This document shows positions 15,919 to 25,647 of a DNA stretch of 64,000 bases, piece after piece (the stretch's first letter is position 1; every line of letters begins with the position of its first letter). The notes under the pieces were generated by a model. That model was not told the DNA's origin and ran no database searches. It saw only the letters and a program-made list of their open reading frames with translations. This stretch comes from Acidimicrobiia bacterium (lineage in GTDB: Bacteria > Actinomycetota > Acidimicrobiia > Spongiisociales > JAHEDJ01). The translations under genes and the position numbers were made by a program. Location: NCBI GenBank assembly GCA_029210695.1, contig JARGFH010000012.1, forward strand, positions 1 through 64,000, read 5' to 3'.

Positions 15919-17460
15919 CTACCTGGCGTAATCGGTGACCCGGAACTCCCGGATCACGGTTACCTGGATCTGGCCGGGATACTGAAGGTCCTCCTCCATC
16001 TGGCGGGCAATGCGTCTGGCAAGATCCGCAGCCTCCAGATCGTCGAGAGTGCCCGGATCAACCACGACCCGCACTTCCCGTCCTGCCTGCATGGCAAAGA
16101 CGCGCTCAACACCCTCAAACGCACCGGCCAGTTCCTCGAGTCGCTCCAACCGCCGGACGTACGATTCCAACGCCTCCCGCCGTGCACCGGGACGGGCAGC
16201 CGAGACCGCGTCGGCAGCTTGGACCAGCACGGCCACCAGGGTGCGCGGCTCGATCTCGTTGTGGTGTGCCTCAATGCCGTGAACAACGGCCGGATCCTCT
16301 CCGAATCGCCGGGCTATCTCCGCCCCGATCAATGCGTGGGACCCTTCAACTTCATGGGTAATCGCCTTGCCGATGTCGTGAAGCAAGGCGGCGCGCTTGG
16401 CGTGCACGGGGTCGATTCCGATCTCGGCGGCCAACATGGCCGCAACATGGGCGGACTCTACGACATGGCTCAGCACGTTCTGCCCGTACGAGGTCCGGTA
16501 CTTCAGACGGCCGAGCAACGTCACCAGTTCAGGATGCATGCGAGCCATACCGACATCGAGCAGTGCCCACTCCCCAGCATCCCTGACGCTTTGTTCGACC
16601 TCGGCCTTGGCCTTCTCGAACGATTGTTCAATCGAGGCCGGATGAATCCGGCCGTCGGTCACCAGTTTCTCCAGGGTGATGCGGGCAATCTCCCGGCGGA
16701 CCGGATCAAACGAAGATACCGAAACAGCCTCCGGGGTGTCATCGACGACCAGGTTGACGCCGGCGATGGCTTCGAAGGCGCGAATGTTGCGGCCTTCCCG
16801 GCCGATGATCCTCCCCTTCATCTCATCGCTGGGCAGCGCCACGACGGACACGGTGCTCTCGGTAACGACCTCCGAAGAGAGCCGCTGGATCGCAGTCGTC
16901 AGAATCCTCCTGGCTCGTCGGTCGGACTCCTCTCGTGCTTTGATCTCCATGTCCCGGACCATGACCATCGCATCGCGACGGGCTTCGTCCTCGACCTTCG
17001 TCATCAACTCCTGTTTGGCGGCCTTGGCGTCGAAACCGGCCAGCCGCTCTAGAGCCGTACGGCCCTCCTCACGCAACGACTCGATTGCCGCACGATGGTC
17101 GGCCAATTCTGATTCGCGCTGGATCAGCAGTTGTTCACGCTGCGCCAGATTCGACGCACGTTGCTCGAGGGTCTCCTCCCGCTTAGCGAGACGATCCTGT
17201 GACGTAAGCATCTCGATTCGACGGTGCTCGAGTGTGGCGTCCTCACGATCTCGATACGTTTCGGCGACCGCACGAGCTTCTTCCTCGGCTCGCGCCAGGA
17301 GGCGTTGGGCTTCAAGCCTGGCATCGCCGAGTACTTGTCCTGCGCTGGTGTCCGTGTCTCCTCGCCTTCGCAGGTGGTTCGTGCGCGTCGAGAAGAATCC
17401 AATCACCGCTCCTACCAGCACCGCCGGAACGCCGATCAACAACGCCCATAACGGTTCCAT
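15919..17460 (-). CDS. rny: Ribonuclease Y
   Basis: A 513-residue membrane-anchored endoribonuclease that initiates mRNA decay. One N-terminal membrane helix (about 5-24) is followed by a long charged coiled coil (40-200), a KH RNA-binding domain with GRIIGREGRN at 216-225, and an HD domain with His361-Asp362 (HDIGKA). Length matches the family. The ATG at 17460 has AGGTGGGAG upstream; the frame is open to 17520 but adds nothing recognisable. RNase J is also encoded in this window (34095-35735). The 230-nt gap towards recA holds its promoter, in an AT-rich patch near 17580-17615 that I could not resolve into hexamers. Confidence 0.95.
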   Translation of the reverse strand: MEPLWALLIGVPAVLVGAVIGFFSTRTNHLRRRGDTDTSAGQVLGDARLEAQRLLARAEEEARAVAETYRDREDATLEHRRIEMLTSQDRLAKREETLEQRASNLAQREQLLIQRESELADHRAAIESLREEGRTALERLAGFDAKAAKQELMTKVEDEARRDAMVMVRDMEIKAREESDRRARRILTTAIQRLSSEVVTESTVSVVALPSDEMKGRIIGREGRNIRAFEAIAGVNLVVDDTPEAVSVSSFDPVRREIARITLEKLVTDGRIHPASIEQSFEKAKAEVEQSVRDAGEWALLDVGMARMHPELVTLLGRLKYRTSYGQNVLSHVVESAHVAAMLAAEIGIDPVHAKRAALLHDIGKAITHEVEGSHALIGAEIARRFGEDPAVVHGIEAHHNEIEPRTLVAVLVQAADAVSAARPGARREALESYVRRLERLEELAGAFEGVERVFAMQAGREVRVVVDPGTLDDLEAADLARRIARQMEEDLQYPGQIQVTVIREFRVTDYAR

Positions 17461-17640
17461 CGCTCCCACCTTCCTGTGGGAGATACAGACATGCCGAGCC
17501 AGCCGGCTCGGCACACACACGAACGAAAGAGAAGTTCGTCAGTCCCTCGTTCTCGTTCCGTTTCTCCTCTGTATCTCGACCACAGTATTTAGCGTTTCAG
17601 TTTGTTTTAAGTGTGTGCTTGCCGCACATGGTACCCGATG

Positions 17641-17685
17641 AGAGGTGGGTTTGGGGCAGATCATTCCGTCCCCAAACCCACCTCT
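17641..17685 (-). terminator. Long hairpin after recA
   Basis: A perfect 16-bp stem (AGAGGTGGGTTTGGGG and its complement) with a 13-nt loop lies 6 nt past the recA stop codon. There is no run of T on either side, so it may act as a 3'-end stabiliser or a U-tract-less terminator. Confidence 0.7.
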
Positions 17686-17691
17686 GTCCAC

Positions 17692-18732
17692 TCACCGCTC
17701 GTCGGTTAGCTCTTCTTCGGCCGGTTCCTCGGCCTCGTCTTCCTCGGCCTCGATCAGCCCGACGGCCTCCATGACCTTGGCCTGAAGCTGGACGGAAACT
17801 TCAGGGTTCTCCCGCAGGAAGCGCTTCGAGGCTTCCCTCCCCTGGCCGAGCTGATCATCGTCGTAGCTGTACCAGGCGCCGCTCTTGCGCACTATTCCTT
17901 GTTCAACGGCCACGTCCAGCAGGCTGCCTTCCCTGGAAATGCCTTCTCCGAACATGATGTCGAACTCGGCAAGGCGGAACGGCGGCGCCAGTTTGTTCTT
18001 GGAGACCTTCGCCCTGACGCGGTTACCAACGTTGTCCTGGCCTTCCTTGATCGCTTCTATGCGCCGAATATCGATCCTCACACTCGCGTAGAACTTGAGG
18101 GCTCGTCCGCCCGGTGTGGTTTCGGGTGATCCGAACATCACACCGATCTTCTCACGGAGCTGGTTGATGAACACCGCCGTGGTTTGCGACCGGCTGATGT
18201 TGGCTGTGAGTTTCCTCAGCGCCTGTGACATGAGCCGGGCTTGAAGACCGACATGGGTGTCCCCCATTTCGCCTTCGATCTCGGCGCGAGGTACGAGGGC
18301 TGCCACCGAGTCGATGACCACGACGTCGAGCGCTCCAGAGCGGATCAGGATGTCGGTTATCTCGAGTGCCTGCTCCCCGGTGTCAGGTTGGGAGATGAGC
18401 AATTCGTCCACATCGACACCCAGCGCCTTGGCGTAGATCGGGTCGAGCGCGTGCTCGGCATCGATGAAGGCGGCGATGCCGCCGTTGCGCTGCGCTTCGG
18501 CTACCACATGGAGCGCGAGAGTTGTCTTACCGCTGGACTCAGGGCCGTAGATCTCGACGACCCGGCCACGCGGAACGCCGCCGATGCCGAGGGCGAGGTC
18601 GAGCGACAGAGCCCCGGTCGAGATCACATCGACTCGCTGATGTGCTCTTTCTCCGAGCCGCATGATTGCGCCCTTGCCGAACTGACGCTCGATCTGTGAC
18701 TTGGCCATGTCGAGAGACTTGTCGTTGTCCAC
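17692..18732 (-). CDS. recA: Recombinase RecA
   Basis: A 346-residue DNA strand-exchange ATPase that also activates LexA self-cleavage. Walker A GPESSGKT is at 63-70, followed by FIDAEHALD, the Walker [10 protein letters not shown], the L1/L2 DNA-binding loops with [14 protein letters not shown], and an acidic C-terminal tail. GTG 18732 is chosen because AAAGGG lies about 7 nt upstream and it gives the usual short N-terminus; TTG 18762 would add ten residues. The promoter at 18805-18833 holds a perfect LexA box. There is no intein. Confidence 0.97.
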   Translation of the reverse strand: MDNDKSLDMAKSQIERQFGKGAIMRLGERAHQRVDVISTGALSLDLALGIGGVPRGRVVEIYGPESSGKTTLALHVVAEAQRNGGIAAFIDAEHALDPIYAKALGVDVDELLISQPDTGEQALEITDILIRSGALDVVVIDSVAALVPRAEIEGEMGDTHVGLQARLMSQALRKLTANISRSQTTAVFINQLREKIGVMFGSPETTPGGRALKFYASVRIDIRRIEAIKEGQDNVGNRVRAKVSKNKLAPPFRLAEFDIMFGEGISREGSLLDVAVEQGIVRKSGAWYSYDDDQLGQGREASKRFLRENPEVSVQLQAKVMEAVGLIEAEEDEAEEPAEEELTDER

Positions 18733-18804
18733 AAAGTTCCCTTTCGTCTGAGTCTTCCCCAACGGTATGTCGCCGGTGTGACAAATACCACGATTGTGGT
18801 TCGA

Positions 18805-18833
18805 AGACTAGGCGAACGTGTGTTCGGAGGCAA
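18805..18833 (-). promoter_or_regulatory. SOS-regulated recA promoter with LexA box
   Basis: On the minus strand TTGCCT (18833-18828) and TAGTCT (18810-18805) are 17 nt apart. The palindrome CGAACGTGTGTTCG (18813-18826, CGAACACACGTTCG on this strand) lies wholly in the spacer, the same layout as the LysM-gene promoter. Confidence 0.8.
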
Positions 18834-18851
18834 GGAATTCGAGCCAATTCC

Positions 18852-18886
18852 AAGTTCTAGGTTTTAGGTTTTAGGTTCTGGGTTCT
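18852..18886. repeat. Heptamer tandem repeat upstream of recA
   Basis: Five 7-nt units in a row: AAGTTCT, AGGTTTT, AGGTTTT, AGGTTCT, GGGTTCT. The tract is A/T-rich unlike its surroundings and lies between the thpR stop and the recA -35 region. A second heptamer tract of different sequence is at 43509-43543. Confidence 0.85.
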
Positions 18887-18895
18887 GAGCTCAGT

Positions 18896-19450
18896 TCATA
18901 GGCCGAAGCTCTCGAGTACCTCGTACCTGGTTTCGCCGTGTTCGAGGTGGCTCCGGAACAGCGTGACCTCATCAACCAGCATCCGCACCCGCACCGGGCT
19001 GGTTCCGGCAATGAGCGTCGAGACATCTTGCGGTGGCCGGATCCGGCTCAACGTCAGGTGGGCGCGAAACGGACGGTCTTCGGACGGGAAGCCGGCGCCT
19101 GCAACGCCCTCTTCCACAACTCCGGCCAACCTTTGAAGCTGTGACTCACCCTCGTTGATCCCGACCCAAAGTACGGTGGCACGCTCCGAGCGAGGAAAGG
19201 CGCCGAGTCCATCGAACCCGATGTCGAACGGCGCTCCGAGGCGAGCACTCGCCAACTCCATCAATAGACGGTCAAACTCGACGGCCCCGACCTCACCGAG
19301 GAACCGCAGGGTCAGATGCCAGTTCATGGGTGGCACCACCCGTCCGGGCAAACGTCCTTGGGCGTGTTCAGTCAGCAGCGCCGCCAGCGCTTGTCTGGTG
19401 TCGGACCGCAGGTCGACGCCGATGAAGAGCCTGCCTACGCTTCCCACCAT
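18896..19450 (-). CDS. thpR: RNA 2',3'-cyclic phosphodiesterase ThpR
   Basis: A 184-residue 2H-phosphoesterase. The two catalytic H-x-T-x motifs are HLTL at 45-48 and HLTL at 131-134, placed as in ThpR/LigT proteins, which open 2',3'-cyclic phosphates at RNA ends. Its start lies inside the end of cinA (16-nt overlap), so the two are translated together, and recA follows. The cinA-thpR-recA order is common in bacteria. The physiological substrate is unknown. Confidence 0.92.
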   Translation of the reverse strand: MVGSVGRLFIGVDLRSDTRQALAALLTEHAQGRLPGRVVPPMNWHLTLRFLGEVGAVEFDRLLMELASARLGAPFDIGFDGLGAFPRSERATVLWVGINEGESQLQRLAGVVEEGVAGAGFPSEDRPFRAHLTLSRIRPPQDVSTLIAGTSPVRVRMLVDEVTLFRSHLEHGETRYEVLESFGL

Positions 19451-20679
19451 TCCCCCACCAGAGCCAGGCGAACCAGATGCAGGGCCGCGGTGGCGGCGTA
19501 CGTACGGACCCGTTCCCGGTCGCCCGGCAACCGCATTACCCGCGCCCGTGAACCCTCGGGGGTATGCACGGCGATCACCATCGTGCCGGCCGCCCGTTCC
19601 TGGGGGTCCGGGCCTGCCGATCCGGTAACGGCCACCGCCACATCGGCCCGCAGACGAGCGGCTGCTCCCTCTGCCATGAACAAAGCCGTCGCCTCGCTCA
19701 CCACACCCTCATCCAGGATCTCCTGTGGCACATCGAGGAGCGAAGCCTTGAGATCCGTGGCGTACACGACCACCCCACCCCGGAAGACCTTCGACGCCCC
19801 GGGCACCGAAGTCATGCGGGCGGCGATCAGGCCGGCCGTCGCCGACTCAGCGGTGGCCATCGTCCATTGCCGTTCCTCGAGCAGACCCAGGATGACCCGT
19901 TCGATCGTTTCATCGTCGACACCGAACACCGAAGCACCGAGTCGCTCCCGGATCGTCCCTTCATAGGGTGCGATCAATCGAGTTGCTTCTGCTTCGGTGC
20001 GTGCCTTGGCTGTGATACGGACTTTGATCTCAGCGGCCGACGCCAGGAAGGCGATGCTCGGATTCGTCGACCCGTGGTAGATATCGTCGAGCAGCTCGGC
20101 TACCTGCGACTCAGATCGTCCCCAACTTCGCAGAAGGCGGCTCAGCACGACCTGATCGACGCCTGCCGCGGTCCGCAGCCGCGGGAGTACTTCGTGTTGC
20201 ATCAGGTAGTGCATCTCTTCCGGGACTCCAGGCAGTGCGAAGATCCAGCGGCCATCGTGCTGCAGGGCTATCGCAGGAGCAGTCCCCTTCAGATTGGGGA
20301 TCTGCTCTGCCCCTTCCGGGTATTCAGCCTGACGGAGATTGCTTTCCGGCATCCGGCGCCCGCGTGCTTCCCAAAAGGACCGAAGACGCTCGGCGAACTC
20401 CTGACTGAACACGAGTGGACGGCCCGTCGCCGCCGAGATCGCCTCCCGGGTGACATCGTCCTGGGTCGGGCCGATCCCGCCCGTCATGATGATGACATCT
20501 GCCCGGCCGAGTGCAATCTTGATCGCATCGACCATCCGGTCGAGGTTGTCTCCGACGACGACCTGGTAGTGGGCGTCGAAACCCGACTCCGCCAGCTTCT
20601 CGCCGAGGAAGGCCGCATTACGGTTGGTGATCTGGCCCAGCAGCAGTTCAGTACCCACTGCAATGACTTCGACAATCAA
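19435..20679 (-). CDS. cinA: CinA family protein (nicotinamide-nucleotide amidohydrolase)
   Basis: A 414-residue two-domain protein. The N-terminal MoCF-like domain (1-170) has VGTELLLGQ and GGIGPTQDD, and resembles ADP-ribose pyrophosphatase COG1058. The C-terminal CinA domain (about 255-410) has TAESATAGLIAARM and VTGSAGPD and deamidates nicotinamide mononucleotide in the pyridine nucleotide salvage pathway. The gene lies upstream of thpR and recA; in other bacteria cinA is co-expressed with recA. Confidence 0.93.
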   Translation of the reverse strand: MIVEVIAVGTELLLGQITNRNAAFLGEKLAESGFDAHYQVVVGDNLDRMVDAIKIALGRADVIIMTGGIGPTQDDVTREAISAATGRPLVFSQEFAERLRSFWEARGRRMPESNLRQAEYPEGAEQIPNLKGTAPAIALQHDGRWIFALPGVPEEMHYLMQHEVLPRLRTAAGVDQVVLSRLLRSWGRSESQVAELLDDIYHGSTNPSIAFLASAAEIKVRITAKARTEAEATRLIAPYEGTIRERLGASVFGVDDETIERVILGLLEERQWTMATAESATAGLIAARMTSVPGASKVFRGGVVVYATDLKASLLDVPQEILDEGVVSEATALFMAEGAAARLRADVAVAVTGSAGPDPQERAAGTMVIAVHTPEGSRARVMRLPGDRERVRTYAATAALHLVRLALVGEWWEA

Positions 20680-20696
20680 GTATGAAGCTCCAGGTT

Positions 20697-21089
20697 CTAC
20701 GTCTTCTCGTCCAGCAAACGACGAATGTCTGCTATCCGGTCTTCGATCTCCCGCCGACCCATGGCTGCGTCGATCTGCTGGTTGACGCGGACGGCGTGCG
20801 CGCCGGAAAAAGCGTCGCCGCCCTGGCTCCCGCCCCCGGATTGCGCCACGACATCAATCCGGGTCTTCTGGAGCGCATCCCATCTGATTAGCAGATGTTC
20901 GAGCTCGGCCTCGAGGGACGGTCGATCGATCGCCGCACCAATTCGAGCGGTGGCCGCTCGTTCGCGCAGGTGCTTCTGTTCTTCCTTGAGCCGGTGGCGC
21001 TCCTCGAGTGCATCGTCGGGGAGGCCGGCCAACCGGTCAATGACCCGTCCCATCTCAGCCAGGATTGCATCGAGGTCGTTCGTCTCCAT
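20697..21089 (-). CDS. Coiled-coil protein, conserved hypothetical
   Basis: A 130-residue, nearly all-helical protein without membrane segment or cysteine. Charged heptad-like stretches at about 5-45 (LAEMGRVIDRLAGL, ERHRLKEEQKHL) and 55-75 suggest an antiparallel hairpin, followed by a short Gly-rich linker and a final helix with REIEDRIADIRRLL. It ends 17 nt before the cinA start, so it probably heads the cinA-thpR operon. No family function is known to me. Confidence 0.7.
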   Translation of the reverse strand: METNDLDAILAEMGRVIDRLAGLPDDALEERHRLKEEQKHLRERAATARIGAAIDRPSLEAELEHLLIRWDALQKTRIDVVAQSGGGSQGGDAFSGAHAVRVNQQIDAAMGRREIEDRIADIRRLLDEKT

Positions 21090-21125
21090 CGTCCCAGGCT
21101 AACGCCCGGGACTCCTCTGGAGGGA

Positions 21126-22415
21126 TCAGCCCTCGAAGAACTGCTCGTCTTCGGTTGAGCCGTCCAACGCCAGCGTGGCAGACTCGCCCACCGTCATGGC
21201 CACCATGTCGAAGTAGCCGGCCCCCACCTCGCGCTGGTGGCGAGTCGACGTGTAACCACGCTCCTCAATATCGAACTCGTGCTGCTGCACTCTCACATAG
21301 GCGGTCATGCCTTCGTTCTTGTAGCCGAGCGCCAGATCGAACATGGCCGCGTTCAGCGAGTGGAACCCTGCCAGCGTGATGAACTGGTACTTATAACCCA
21401 TCGCCCCCAGTTCCTTCTGGAAACTGGCGATTTCGGCATCGTCCAGGTACTTCTTCCAGTTGAACGACGGCGAGCAGTTGTAGGAAAGGAGCTTCCCCGG
21501 ATACTCGGCGTGGATGGCTTCTGCGAACCGGCGCGCCTCTTCGAGATCGGGATGGGCAGTCTCACACCAGATCAGGTCTGCGTACGGCGCATAGGCGAGG
21601 CCACGGGCGATGGCCTGGTCGAGCCCGGCCCGGGTCTCGAAAAAGCCCTCTTCTGTGCGTACACCGGTCGTGAAATCGTGGTCGCGCGGATCGATATCGG
21701 AGGTGAGAAGGGCTGCGGCGTTGGCGTCGGTCCTGGCCATGATCACCGTCGGCACGTCGAGGACGTCTGCGGCCAAACGCGCCGACTTCAAGTTGCGAAT
21801 CGCCTGACTCGTGGGAACGAGAACCTTCCCACCCATGTGGCCGCACTTCTTCTCGGAGGAGAGCTGGTCTTCGTAGTGGACGCCGGCGGCGCCTGCCTCG
21901 ATGAACGACTTGGTCAGCTCAAAGACGTTCAGTGGGCCTCCGAACCCTGCTTCTCCGTCGGCCACGATCGGGGCCATCCAATGGTGATCGCCTTTGCCTT
22001 CCGACCACTCGATTTGATCGGCTCGCCTCAGCGCGTTGTTGATCCGCCGGACCAGGGAAGGGGCACTATTGGCCGGGTACAGACTCTGGTCCGGATAAAC
22101 CTGTTCGGCCAGGTTGTTGTCACCGGCCACCTGCCACCCGGACAGGTAGATCGACTCCAGACCGGCCTTGACCATCTGCACCGCCTGATTGCCCGTCAGG
22201 GCGCCGAGTGCGTTCACATAGTCACGAGTTCCGAGCAGTTCCCACAATCGTTCGGCACCCTGACGGGCCAGGCTGTTCTCAACCCGGATCGACCCGCGCA
22301 ATCGCACGACATCCTCGGCGGTGTAGTCGCGCTGGATGCCCGCCCAACGGGGGTTGGTGTCCCAGTCCTTTTGGATCAGCTCCGCCTGGTTACGGACGCG
22401 TTCGTCAACGGTCAT
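21126..22415 (-). CDS. aceA: Isocitrate lyase
   Basis: A 429-residue enzyme that splits isocitrate into glyoxylate and succinate, the first step of the glyoxylate bypass used for growth on acetate or fatty acids. The catalytic cysteine is Cys191 in the KKCGHMGGK signature. Substrate- and Mg-binding residues are visible in [13 protein letters not shown] and NCSPSFNW. The ATG at 22415 has AAAGGA 9 nt upstream, whereas the TTG at 22433 would overlap aceB. It follows aceB by 14 nt in one operon, with a RamB-like regulator divergent. Confidence 0.97.
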   Translation of the reverse strand: MTVDERVRNQAELIQKDWDTNPRWAGIQRDYTAEDVVRLRGSIRVENSLARQGAERLWELLGTRDYVNALGALTGNQAVQMVKAGLESIYLSGWQVAGDNNLAEQVYPDQSLYPANSAPSLVRRINNALRRADQIEWSEGKGDHHWMAPIVADGEAGFGGPLNVFELTKSFIEAGAAGVHYEDQLSSEKKCGHMGGKVLVPTSQAIRNLKSARLAADVLDVPTVIMARTDANAAALLTSDIDPRDHDFTTGVRTEEGFFETRAGLDQAIARGLAYAPYADLIWCETAHPDLEEARRFAEAIHAEYPGKLLSYNCSPSFNWKKYLDDAEIASFQKELGAMGYKYQFITLAGFHSLNAAMFDLALGYKNEGMTAYVRVQQHEFDIEERGYTSTRHQREVGAGYFDMVAMTVGESATLALDGSTEDEQFFEG

Positions 22416-22429
22416 TTGGATGGTTCCTT

Positions 22430-24019
22430 TCAATCAATCAGTTCGTAGGCGGGAATGGTCAAGAACTCCTGGAAGTCCGGCGCAACCGCGACCGTCTCGA
22501 AGAGACGACGGGACTCCTCGTAGAGGCCGGTGTCAAAGAAGTCGGCACCGACCATCTCACGGATGTTGCTCATCTCGTCGGAGATGATCTGGTCGACGAG
22601 CTCGGCGGTGAGGGCGCGACCATCGTCGAGTTTGGCCGCGTTGTGAACCCACTGCCAGATCTGGCTGCGCGATATCTCAGCAGTAGCCGCATCCTCCATG
22701 AGGTCGTAGAGGGCAGCGGCACCGTTCCCGCGCATCCACGAGGCCATGTACTCGATTCCGACCCGCACATTGGTGCGCACACCCTGTTCCGTGATCTTGC
22801 CTCCCACCACGGCGGTGTCGATGAGTTGGCCGGCGTCGACCTCAACGTCGTCGCGTTTACGGTCGATCTGATTGGGACGGTCGCCCAGGATCTCGTCAAA
22901 CACTTCCATCGCGATAGGGACGAGATCGGGATGCGCCACCCAGGTTCCGTCACAACCGTCACCGGCTTCGCGCAGTTTGTCGGCCCGAACTGCGGCCAGT
23001 GCCCGCTCCGTCACCTCCGGGTCCCGCCGGTTGGGAATGAAGGCTGCCATGCCGCCCATTGCATGGGCACCGCGCCGGTGACACGTCTTGATCAGCAAAT
23101 CGGTGTAGGCCCGCATGAAGGGAACGGTCATGGTGATCTGGGTGCGATCGGGAAGGATCAGATCGTTGTGGTTCCTGAACTTCTTGATGACGCTGAAGAT
23201 GTAGTCCCAGCGCCCGGCGTTGAGGCCGGCGGAGTGCTCCCGAAGTTCGTAGAGGATCTCGTCCATCTCGAAAGCGGCCAGGATCGTCTCGATCAGAACG
23301 GTGGCCCGTATGGTTCCACGCGGGATCCCGAGTTCGTCTTGTGCTGCCAGGAAGACATCGTTCCAGAGACGCGCTTCGAGGTGACTCTCGAGCTTGGGAA
23401 GATAGAAATACGGGCCGGTCCCCACCGCGATTGCCCGCTTGGCGGAGTGGAACATGTACATCCCGAAGTCGAACAGGCTGGCCGAAATCGGTTCGCCGTC
23501 GATGAGCACATGCTTCTCGTCGAGATGCCACCCGCGGGGCCGAACGAGGAGCGTGGCAGTGTCTTCGTTCAATGCGTAGCGTTTCCCATCGGGGTTCTCG
23601 AAGCTGATGGTTCGCTCATGAGCATCGATCAGGTTGGCTTGCCCATCGATCGTGTTCGCCCAATTCGGGGTATTCGAGTCCTCGAAGTCGGCCATGAACA
23701 CCTTGGCTCCCGAGTTGAGGGCGTTGATCATCATCTTGCGCTCTACCGGTCCCGTGATCTCGACTCGACGATCAAGTAGGTCGTCCGGGATGGCGGCGAC
23801 CGACCAGTCGGCCTCGCGAATGTCTTTGGTTTCGACGAGGAACTCGGGCATCTCACCGGCGTCGATGCGCAACTGCCGTTCGGCTCTGGCTGCAAGCAGT
23901 GTTTGGCGGCGCCGGTTGAAACGCCGGTGGAGATCGGCGATGAAAGCGAGTGCCTCGTCGGACAGGATCTCTCCGCCTCGTCCTTCGATGGGTCCCCTCA
24001 CCTCTGTATTGTCGGCCAT
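22430..24019 (-). CDS. aceB: Malate synthase A
   Basis: A 529-residue enzyme that condenses glyoxylate with acetyl-CoA to malate, the second step of the glyoxylate bypass. The isoform A signatures are present: [37 protein letters not shown] with the catalytic region, and [12 protein letters not shown]. First gene of the aceB-aceA operon. The 118-nt region upstream contains a 16-nt palindrome at 24052-24067 and separates it from the divergent ramB-like gene. Confidence 0.97.
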   Translation of the reverse strand: MADNTEVRGPIEGRGGEILSDEALAFIADLHRRFNRRRQTLLAARAERQLRIDAGEMPEFLVETKDIREADWSVAAIPDDLLDRRVEITGPVERKMMINALNSGAKVFMADFEDSNTPNWANTIDGQANLIDAHERTISFENPDGKRYALNEDTATLLVRPRGWHLDEKHVLIDGEPISASLFDFGMYMFHSAKRAIAVGTGPYFYLPKLESHLEARLWNDVFLAAQDELGIPRGTIRATVLIETILAAFEMDEILYELREHSAGLNAGRWDYIFSVIKKFRNHNDLILPDRTQITMTVPFMRAYTDLLIKTCHRRGAHAMGGMAAFIPNRRDPEVTERALAAVRADKLREAGDGCDGTWVAHPDLVPIAMEVFDEILGDRPNQIDRKRDDVEVDAGQLIDTAVVGGKITEQGVRTNVRVGIEYMASWMRGNGAAALYDLMEDAATAEISRSQIWQWVHNAAKLDDGRALTAELVDQIISDEMSNIREMVGADFFDTGLYEESRRLFETVAVAPDFQEFLTIPAYELID

Positions 24020-24051
24020 GTGATTCCTCTCAACGGTGACCTAGATGCTGC

Positions 24052-24067
24052 AAGAAGACATCTTCTT
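24052..24067. promoter_or_regulatory. Palindrome in the aceB / ramB-like intergenic region
   Basis: AAGAAGACATCTTCTT is a perfect 7-2-7 inverted repeat, 33 nt upstream of the aceB start. It is a candidate operator for the divergent regulator, but it does not resemble the published RamB half-site, so the link is positional only. Confidence 0.4.
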
Positions 24068-24137
24068 CTACCGGGGCAGCCACCGGAGGCGATTTGCGCG
24101 GTAATATTGAGGGTTCTTATCGTATAGGCAGGAGCGC

Positions 24138-25586
24138 GTGATCTTGGCCGAGCAACTCGATCCACTCGTCTTCGGACATCGGCTCCGGCATTTCCGGAAG
24201 TCGGCGGGCCTCACTCTCGACGAACTGGGAGAACGAGTGGGAAAGCCGGCCCCGTACTTGTCGACGATCGAGAATGGCAAGCGAGAGCCGAAGCTCTCGC
24301 TGATTTCCGCTCTGGCCGAGGCCCTCGACACCCCGGTGCCCGAGCTCCTCGACTCGACTCCCCCGTCGAAGAGGGCCCGCCTCGAAATCTCGATCGAACG
24401 CATCCAGAACGACCCCCTCTATCGCGAGCTGGGATTGCCCCATCTCAAGCCGTCCGCCCGGGTGCCCGATGACGCGCTCGAAGCCATCGTCGGCTTGTTT
24501 GAAGGGCTGCGCGACCGTGCACAAGTGCGAGCCGCAACCCCTGAGGAAGCTCGCCGGGAGAACGCCGCACTCCGGCTCTACCAGCGTGAGGTGGGCAACT
24601 ACTTCGGCGACATCGAGGCCGCCGCCCGCCGGGCGCTGGCGGCGATCGGATTCTCGGGGTCGGGGGCGCTCTCCCAGCGCAACCTCCTCGATCTCGCAGG
24701 CCATTTCGGGTTTACCGTGCATCCCACCGACGACGTACCTCACGCGGTTCGATCCATCACCGACCTTCGGAACAACCGGATCTTCATTCCTCAACGAAAC
24801 GCTCTCCGCACCAGGGCCGCCCGTTCGGTGGTGCTGCAAACCCTCGGCCACTTCGTGCTCGGCCATACCGACCCCAAAGGTTTTGGGGACTTCCTGCGGC
24901 AGCGCCTCGAAGCCAACTACTTCGCCGGAGCGGTCCTGGTGCCCGAGTCGTCGGCGGCGCCGTTCCTGAGCGAAGCTCATTTCGCGCGCGACCTGAGCGT
25001 CGAGGACCTCAAGGAACGGTTCTACGTCTCGTATGAAATGGCCGCGCATCGTTTCACGAACCTGGCCACCAAACACCTCAACCTGACCGTCCACATGATT
25101 CGCTCCGACGAGGACGGCATCATCTGGAAGGCATATGAGAACGATCACGTTCCCTTCCCCGCCGACCCCAACGGCGCCATCGAAGGCCAGCGCCTGTGCC
25201 GGAACTGGGGAACACGGATGGTGTTTCAGTCGCGTGACAAGTTCTCGATTCACTACCAGTACACCGACACTCCTGCCGGCACGTTCTGGTCATCGACCCA
25301 CGTAGAGGCCGACCGCGAACCTTTGCACGCGGTGACCGTGGGGACGACCTTCGATCAGGCCAAGTGGTTCCGGGGACGCGAAACCGACAACCACACCGCC
25401 TCAGCTTGTCCCGACGGCGACTGTTGCCGTCGACCACCACAGGATCTCATCGCCCGTTGGGAAGGCATGGTTTGGCCGTCGGCCCGACCCCACTCACACA
25501 TCCTCGCCGCGTTGCCGGCCGGAACCTTCCCCGGCGTCGACATGACCGAGATGTACGAGTTCCTCGAGAAGCACCCGGTGGTGTAA
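24138..25586 (+). CDS. RamB-like transcriptional regulator
   Basis: A 482-residue regulator. The N-terminal XRE-type helix-turn-helix (about 10-65) has LTLDELGERVGKPAPYLSTIENGKREP. The central part (about 150-330) matches the IrrE/ImmA-like region, with TLGHFVLGH in place of a full HExxH, and the C-terminal region carries a Cys cluster (CPDGDCC). This is the architecture of RamB/MlrA-type regulators, which in Corynebacterium and Mycobacterium control glyoxylate-cycle genes. It is divergent from aceB-aceA, the expected target. GTG 24138 follows AGGAG by only 3 nt; TTG 24144 is an alternative. Confidence 0.88.
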   Translation: MILAEQLDPLVFGHRLRHFRKSAGLTLDELGERVGKPAPYLSTIENGKREPKLSLISALAEALDTPVPELLDSTPPSKRARLEISIERIQNDPLYRELGLPHLKPSARVPDDALEAIVGLFEGLRDRAQVRAATPEEARRENAALRLYQREVGNYFGDIEAAARRALAAIGFSGSGALSQRNLLDLAGHFGFTVHPTDDVPHAVRSITDLRNNRIFIPQRNALRTRAARSVVLQTLGHFVLGHTDPKGFGDFLRQRLEANYFAGAVLVPESSAAPFLSEAHFARDLSVEDLKERFYVSYEMAAHRFTNLATKHLNLTVHMIRSDEDGIIWKAYENDHVPFPADPNGAIEGQRLCRNWGTRMVFQSRDKFSIHYQYTDTPAGTFWSSTHVEADREPLHAVTVGTTFDQAKWFRGRETDNHTASACPDGDCCRRPPQDLIARWEGMVWPSARPHSHILAALPAGTFPGVDMTEMYEFLEKHPVV

Positions 25587-25592
25587 TCCCAC

Positions 25593-25647
25593 CCCGTTCT
25601 TGCGTGGTTCCTCGGCGGTATGCGCCCCAGAGCGACGCAAGAACGGG
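25593..25647. terminator. Long-loop hairpin between convergent genes
   Basis: Perfect 13-bp arms (CCCGTTCTTGCGT and ACGCAAGAACGGG) enclose a 29-nt loop. One arm ends directly at the stop codon of the E2 gene and the other lies 7 nt after the RamB-like stop, so it can serve both convergent genes. No U tract. It shares CCCGTTCT-x-GCGT with the hairpin at 41409-41465. Confidence 0.65.
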
